Shown here in pieces: positions 59,838 to 64,000 of a DNA stretch of 64,000 bases. The DNA lies in NCBI RefSeq assembly GCF_965262965.1, contig NZ_OZ253573.1, positions 3,844,001 through 3,908,000 on the forward strand, in the 5' to 3' direction. The stretch comes from Poriferisodalis sp965262965 (lineage in GTDB: Bacteria; Actinomycetota; Acidimicrobiia; Acidimicrobiales; Poriferisodalaceae). The notes below the pieces were generated by a model. It was not told the origin of the DNA, searched no databases, and was given only the letters and a program-made list of their open reading frames with translations. Within the stretch, counting starts at the first letter, position 1. Each line of letters begins with the position of its first letter. A program made the translations under genes and the position numbers.

Positions 59838-61945
59838 CCGCGGGGCGGATCATCACGCCCTTCGTGAGCGGTGCTGCCGGCACCGCGGCGGTGCCCGGAT
59901 CGAAGAGCATCACGAACCGGGCGATACTGTGCGCTGCGTTGGCGCAGGGCCGCAGCACTCTGGACGGGGCGCTGTTCGCCGACGACACCGAGGCCATGAT
60001 GGGTGCAGCTGTCGCCGTCGGCGCATCGGTGACACCGGATCGGTCCAGCGGCCGTGTCACTGTCGATGGCATTGCCGCTCGACCCGGTGCGCCCGCAGCG
60101 GGAGCCACCAACGACGAGCCGGGCCGGGTCGCAGCGCGGGCATCGGGCACCACGGCTCGCTTCGTGCTGCCAGTGCTTGCAGCACTCGGCGGTGGCTGGG
60201 TGCTCGACGGCGACGCGCAACTGCGTCGGCGTCCGTTCGCCGAGCTGATTGCAGCGTTGCGGACCATGGGCGTCGGTATCGGTGAACTCGGTGTCCCGGG
60301 TTGCCTGCCCATCGAGGTGTCGCCGCAACCGACTGGGGCTGGCCGCCGAGCCGCGAATGGCGGAGAATCAAGCGGGCCGCGGCATCGCTTGGAGTTGCGA
60401 GCCGATGTGAGCAGCCAGTTCACCAGCGGTCTGTTGCTCGCAGGTCCGCTGCTGGGCGGAATCGACGTGCAGATCCACGATGTCGCCGGCGCCGTTAGCG
60501 CGCCCTACATCGACATGACCGTGGCGGTGATGACTGCGTTCGGCGCCCAAGTCGCGACACCAAGTCCGGGCCGCTACGTGGTGCAGGCGCGGGACTACGT
60601 CGCTTGCCACTACGAGATCGAGCCGGATGCCTCGACAGCCAGCTACTTCTTCGCTGCCGCGGCGCTGTGCGGCGGCTGCGTGCGCGTCGACGGACTGGGC
60701 CAAAGCAGCATCCAGGGCGATGTGCGGTTTGCACAGGTCCTGGGGGAGATGGGTGCAAGGGTCGCGGTCGGTGACAGGTCAATCACGGTCGAAGCACCGC
60801 AGGGTGCAGCGTCACTTCGGGGCGGCCGGTTCGATCTGCGCGATTGCTCCGACACGGCCCAGACGCTGGCCGCCGTCGCTGCATTCGCCGAGGGCACGAC
60901 GCACATTGGCGGGATCGGCTTCATCCGCTGCAAGGAGACCGATCGCATCGGCGACACGGTCGTCGAGCTGACTAAGCGAGGCGTCGAGGCCAGCGCGGAG
61001 CCTGACGGGATCATCATCCGTCCCAACGCTGCTGCGATGCGCGCTGGCCGGGTCGACTGCCATGACGATCACCGCATGGCGATGGCGATGTCGCTCGTGG
61101 GCCTGCGAGTCGCCGGAGTGGAGATCGACGATCCCGGTTGCGTCGCAAAGACCTTCCCGGGATTCTTCGAGGCGCTCGAGGCGCTGCGTGCAGCTCCGGG
61201 TGAGCGCGATGTTTCGACGAAGCCGGTGATCGCCATCGACGGCCCTGCCGCGTCGGGAAAGTCGAGCGTGGCACGGGCGGTTGCCGCCGAGCTGGGCGTC
61301 GACTATCTCGACACCGGAGCGATGTACCGCGCCGTGGCGTGGGCGGCCCTCGAAGCTGGCGTCGATCCCCATGACACCGACGGGGTCGCGGCGGTCGCAC
61401 TCTGTGCGGGAATCGACATTGCCAACGAGTGCGGTGCGCAGCTCGTCACCGTGAACGGTTCTGACGTCACCGACGCCATCCGGAGTCCCGAGGTGGACCG
61501 CAGCGTCAGCGCGGTGGCCGCCAATCCTGCGGTGCGTCGCGTCCTCGTGCAGCGCCAGCGCGAGTGGGCGCGCCAGATCGGCGGCGGCGTCATGGAGGGC
61601 CGCGACATCGGCAGCGTCGTGTTCCCCGATGCAGAGCTCAAGGTGTTCCTCACGGCGACGCCGATCGTGCGAGCGGCGCGGCGTCTCACGCAGCACGACG
61701 GCGAATTCTCAGCATCTCGCGCGACCTCGGCGACCGACAGCGATGCCGTGCAGAATCTGGCGGCCGATCTGGACCGCCGCGACCGGCTCGACTCGGCACG
61801 AGCGGACTCCCCGCTGCGCGTCGCTGCCGGCGCGGTCGTCGTGGACACGAGCGACATGGCGTTCGAAGAGGTTGTCGCCGAGATCGTCGAGCTGCATCGT
61901 GTTGCGGTGACCCCCAGCACGCAAACGACGGAGGCGGTGCAGTGA
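59834..61945 (+). CDS. aroA-cmk: Fusion of EPSP synthase and cytidylate kinase
   Basis: 703 residues in one uninterrupted frame. Residues 1 to about 450 are 3-phosphoshikimate 1-carboxyvinyltransferase (VPGSKSITNRA, RASGTTARFVLP, FIRCKETDRI, CHDDHRMAMA). After a short linker, residues from 465 are cytidylate kinase: AIDGPAASGKSSVA (P-loop), YLDTGAMYRAVAWAAL and MEGRDIGSVVFPDA. The first makes EPSP for chorismate; the second phosphorylates CMP and dCMP. These genes are often neighbours in bacteria; here no stop or restart separates them. A GC-rich insertion (about 172-185) in the EPSP part is variable. It overlaps plsC by GTGA. Confidence 0.95.
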   Translation: MTAGRIITPFVSGAAGTAAVPGSKSITNRAILCAALAQGRSTLDGALFADDTEAMMGAAVAVGASVTPDRSSGRVTVDGIAARPGAPAAGATNDEPGRVAARASGTTARFVLPVLAALGGGWVLDGDAQLRRRPFAELIAALRTMGVGIGELGVPGCLPIEVSPQPTGAGRRAANGGESSGPRHRLELRADVSSQFTSGLLLAGPLLGGIDVQIHDVAGAVSAPYIDMTVAVMTAFGAQVATPSPGRYVVQARDYVACHYEIEPDASTASYFFAAAALCGGCVRVDGLGQSSIQGDVRFAQVLGEMGARVAVGDRSITVEAPQGAASLRGGRFDLRDCSDTAQTLAAVAAFAEGTTHIGGIGFIRCKETDRIGDTVVELTKRGVEASAEPDGIIIRPNAAAMRAGRVDCHDDHRMAMAMSLVGLRVAGVEIDDPGCVAKTFPGFFEALEALRAAPGERDVSTKPVIAIDGPAASGKSSVARAVAAELGVDYLDTGAMYRAVAWAALEAGVDPHDTDGVAAVALCAGIDIANECGAQLVTVNGSDVTDAIRSPEVDRSVSAVAANPAVRRVLVQRQREWARQIGGGVMEGRDIGSVVFPDAELKVFLTATPIVRAARRLTQHDGEFSASRATSATDSDAVQNLAADLDRRDRLDSARADSPLRVAAGAVVVDTSDMAFEEVVAEIVELHRVAVTPSTQTTEAVQ

Positions 61946-62637
61946 GTGACGACGACGCAGCGGAGTTCGATCCCCGCAACGGGCTCGTGAACCGCATCAC
62001 CTATCGCACGCTCAAGTACCCGGCCTGGGGGGCTTTCAAGGCTTGGAATCGCATCACGGTGGAGGGCTTGGAGAACCTGCCGTCGGGACCGTGTGTGTGG
62101 GTACCGAACCACCGCAGCTACATCGACACTCCGATTCATGCCGCGATTCCCGCCCAGATGCGGGTCATGGGCAAGGACTCCATGTGGAAGTACCGCCCGG
62201 TCGGCTGGGTGTTCACGACGGTGGGATGCTTCCCCGTCAAGCGTGACGCACCCGACCGGACAGCGCTGCGGACCGCGCTCGATGCGCTGCGCTACGGCGA
62301 CTGCCCGGTGGTGATGTTCGGTGAGGGCGAGCGCAAGGACGGCCCGCGCGTGCACCCGCTGATGGACGGCCCGGCGTATCTCGCTGCGAGAGCCCAGGTG
62401 CCCATCGTTCCGGTCGGCATCGGCGGCTCGGCGGCGGCGATGCCGCGCGGCGCCAAGTTCATGTACCCACGCCGCATTCGCATCGTTGTGGGGGAGCCGA
62501 TGGATCCGCCGCAGCTCGGCAGCTCCGGCCGGGTGTCTCGGCGTGCCATCACGGCTACAACCGAAGAGCTTCGAGAACGCATCCAAATCCTCTTCGACGA
62601 AGCCCAAGCCAGGGCCGGCACTCCCAATCAGCACTGA
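61942..62637 (+). CDS. plsC: 1-acyl-sn-glycerol-3-phosphate acyltransferase
   Basis: A 231-residue PlsC-family acyltransferase that makes phosphatidic acid. The catalytic NHRSYID (His57, Asp62) is followed by VGCFPVKRDAPD and FGEGERKDG, the phosphate-binding motif, and PIVPVGIGGS. No long membrane helix is obvious beyond amphipathic segments. The GTG start overlaps the previous stop. Last gene of the tyrA-aroA/cmk-plsC operon. Confidence 0.92.
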   Translation: MSDDDAAEFDPRNGLVNRITYRTLKYPAWGAFKAWNRITVEGLENLPSGPCVWVPNHRSYIDTPIHAAIPAQMRVMGKDSMWKYRPVGWVFTTVGCFPVKRDAPDRTALRTALDALRYGDCPVVMFGEGERKDGPRVHPLMDGPAYLAARAQVPIVPVGIGGSAAAMPRGAKFMYPRRIRIVVGEPMDPPQLGSSGRVSRRAITATTEELRERIQILFDEAQARAGTPNQH

Positions 62638-62687
62638 GACCGGGAGCGGGGCAGCCCCACTCGGCCACGCAGCACTCGGTCTCTCAG
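62634..62687. terminator. Convergent terminator between plsC and ispH
   Basis: GAGACCG (62636-62642) pairs with CGGTCTC (62677-62683) around a GC-rich loop containing a smaller GGGG/CCCC hairpin. It spans the plsC stop and the short gap to the ispH stop. Confidence 0.5.
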
Positions 62688-63727
62688 CCCGCCGTCGCCG
62701 CGAGGGAGGCGAGGACGTCGCTGGCTGCGGTGGTGCGATCTGCGGCTGCGGTTCGGGCACCGGCGGAAACCGCAAGGGTCGCGTGCACGGCGGTTTCCAT
62801 CGCCCCCAGCAGCTCTCGCAGCTCTCGGGGTGGGGGGAAGTACTCGTCCTCGTCGGTGATGGAGATCTCAGTGGTGCCCTCGGAAGGCGCGAGCGCGGTG
62901 ATGACCTCGGTGACGAGTTCTTCGGGTGCTGAGGCGCCGGCGGTCACGCCGACCGTGCCGCAGAGATCGTCGGGCAGCTCGGCGGCCGCGTTCACCCGGT
63001 GCACTCGCTCGCAGCCTGATTCGGCCGCCAGCTTGGCCAACGCCATGGTGTTCGAGGAATTCGCCGAGCCGATGACGACCACCGCGTCGCAGCGTCCCGA
63101 GATCTCCGACAGTGCCGACTGGCGGTTGGTGGTGGCGAAGCACAGGTCAGACCGGCCTGGCATCCACACGTCGGGAAAGCGATCCTTGGCAGCCTCGAGC
63201 ACGTCGGACCAGTCGCGGTGACTGAGCGTCGTCTGTGCGAGCACGGCCACCGGGGCTTCGGTGTCTTCCAGGTTGGCAACGTCGGCCGGTTCGGACACGA
63301 GCGAGATTGAATCGGGCGCCACGGCCATGGTGCCGACTGCCTCCTCGTGACCCTCGTGACCGACATAGACGATGCGATAGCCCTTCGCAGAGCGCACCCG
63401 CACCTCGTGGTGCACTTTGGTGACCAAGGGACACACAGCGTCCACGACGTAGCCGCCTCGGCGACGTGCTTCGTCGACAACCTCGGGCGCAGAGCCGTGC
63501 GCAGACAGCATGATCGGGTGTCCGGGCGGCACCGCGGCGACATCGTCGACGAACACCACGCCTAGGCGTTCGAAGCGATCCACGACGAGGCGGTTGTGGA
63601 CGATCTCGTGGTAGCAGTACACGGGCGGCGGGAAGGTGCGCACCATCCACGCCAAGGCCTTGATGGCCATCTCCACGCCGGCGCAAAAGCCGCGTGGTGC
63701 GGCCAGCAGCACCCGGTCCACGCGCAC
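62684..63727 (-). CDS. ispH: 4-hydroxy-3-methylbut-2-enyl diphosphate reductase
   Basis: A 347-residue 4Fe-4S enzyme for the last step of the MEP isoprenoid pathway. The three cluster cysteines are Cys15 (PRGFCAGVEM), Cys99 (DAVCPLVTK) and Cys196 (DLCFATTNRQ). HEIVHN, the LSAHGSAPEV segment and GSANSSNT complete the substrate pocket. A roughly 35-residue alanine- and threonine-rich tail is unconserved. The GTG start follows a TAGTGT -10 box. Divergent from the 63832 gene. Confidence 0.95.
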   Translation of the reverse strand: MRVDRVLLAAPRGFCAGVEMAIKALAWMVRTFPPPVYCYHEIVHNRLVVDRFERLGVVFVDDVAAVPPGHPIMLSAHGSAPEVVDEARRRGGYVVDAVCPLVTKVHHEVRVRSAKGYRIVYVGHEGHEEAVGTMAVAPDSISLVSEPADVANLEDTEAPVAVLAQTTLSHRDWSDVLEAAKDRFPDVWMPGRSDLCFATTNRQSALSEISGRCDAVVVIGSANSSNTMALAKLAAESGCERVHRVNAAAELPDDLCGTVGVTAGASAPEELVTEVITALAPSEGTTEISITDEDEYFPPPRELRELLGAMETAVHATLAVSAGARTAAADRTTAASDVLASLAATAG

Positions 63728-63734
63728 GGCGTTG

Positions 63735-63740
63735 ACACTA
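63735..63740 (-). promoter_or_regulatory. Leaderless-type -10 box of ispH
   Basis: Minus-strand TAGTGT ends 7 nt before GTG 63727. Confidence 0.5.
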
Positions 63741-63819
63741 TCGAGCGCCCGCTGCCCCGAGGCCGGCGGCGCATGTGCGGCCGCTATTCGCTGCCCATCC
63801 GCTCGGCCTCGCCGCTTCC

Positions 63820-63825
63820 TATCCT
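63820..63825 (+). promoter_or_regulatory. Leaderless-type -10 box of the PDZ/DUF512 gene
   Basis: TATCCT ends 6 nt before ATG 63832. Confidence 0.5.
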
Positions 63826-63831
63826 GAACCC

Positions 63832-64000
63832 ATGTCTCGGCCGGTCGTGGTCGCGGTGGAACCCGGCTCGGCGGCCGAAATGGCCGGACTCGCCGTCGGC
63901 GACGAAGTGGTGTCGATCGACGGTGTTGTGCCCACTGACGTCATCGCGTGGCAGCTCATGCTCGACGAGGCTGACCCGTGCGTTGAAGTCATGCGAGCGG
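63832..64000 (+). CDS. Start of a PDZ-domain protein, probably DUF512/radical SAM family (cut by window edge)
   Basis: The first 56 codons read as a PDZ domain: VVVAVEPGSAAEMAGLAVGDEVVSIDG in segments, followed by DVIAWQLMLDE. This start is typical of DUF512-containing proteins that combine an N-terminal PDZ with a radical SAM core and usually lie near the GTPase gene der. Only the PDZ part is in the window, so the family call is an inference from the N-terminus and from the cmk-plsC-ispH neighbourhood. Confidence 0.65.
   Translation, partial: MSRPVVVAVEPGSAAEMAGLAVGDEVVSIDGVVPTDVIAWQLMLDEADPCVEVMRA

Overview
This is a high-GC window packed with genes, with short gaps, many GTG starts and many ATGA or TGATG overlaps between consecutive genes. 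The rRNA operon carries the helix-54 insertion of actinobacterial 23S rRNA. The gene set (arg cluster, KorAB, SteA/SteB, ScpA/ScpB, TlyA, DUF222/HNH repeats) also fits Actinomycetota, most likely class Acidimicrobiia; the class is my inference from the look of the 16S and gene content, not a search result. Many genes share one promoter form: a TANNNT -10 box ending 6-8 nt before the start codon, as in leaderless transcripts. This helped choose starts.

Layout: 1-939 is the 3' part of a MerB-like (organomercurial lyase) gene interrupted by an in-frame TGA that sits at the family's catalytic cysteine and is followed immediately by a two-part hairpin with the architecture of a bacterial SECIS. 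I read it as a selenoprotein. 985-9638: M20 amidohydrolase, a decayed DUF222/HNH gene, then glutamate synthase (gltB-gltD). 10032-17635: argC-argB-argD-argF-argR, argH, a 3-methyladenine DNA glycosylase and a Nudix hydrolase; argJ and argG are absent. 17735-21501: two small membrane proteins, an ABC exporter pair and tyrS. 21502-27238: leader, promoter, 16S-23S-5S rRNA without spacer tRNA, terminator. 27264-36591: an arginine-rich TPR-like protein, class I aldolase, korA-korB, tlyA, nadK, recN. 36588-40815: steA-steB-GT2-MraY-like membrane cluster. 40839-44979: amidohydrolase (8-oxoguanine deaminase-like), pyrG, xerD. 44980-46999: debris (truncated PIN toxin, frameshifted DUF222/HNH gene). 47231-50761: trpS, scpA, scpB and an RluB-type pseudouridine synthase. 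50806-54913: a two-gene module (AlbA_2/RecG-like protein and PHP-SMC-like ATPase), probably anti-phage. 55116-64000: indolepyruvate oxidoreductase, tyrA, an aroA-cmk fusion, plsC, ispH, and the start of a PDZ/DUF512 gene.

Metabolic logic: nitrogen assimilation (GltBD) lies beside arginine synthesis under its own ArgR; aromatic amino acid synthesis (TyrA, EPSP synthase) sits in a housekeeping block with chromosome segregation, CMP kinase, phospholipid and isoprenoid genes. Ferredoxin-linked 2-oxoacid oxidoreductases (KorAB and the fused indolepyruvate enzyme) suggest low-potential electron carriers take part in central metabolism. The strongest lead is the putative selenocysteine-containing organomercurial lyase homologue at the left edge; the second is the coupled PHP-ATPase/AlbA_2 pair.
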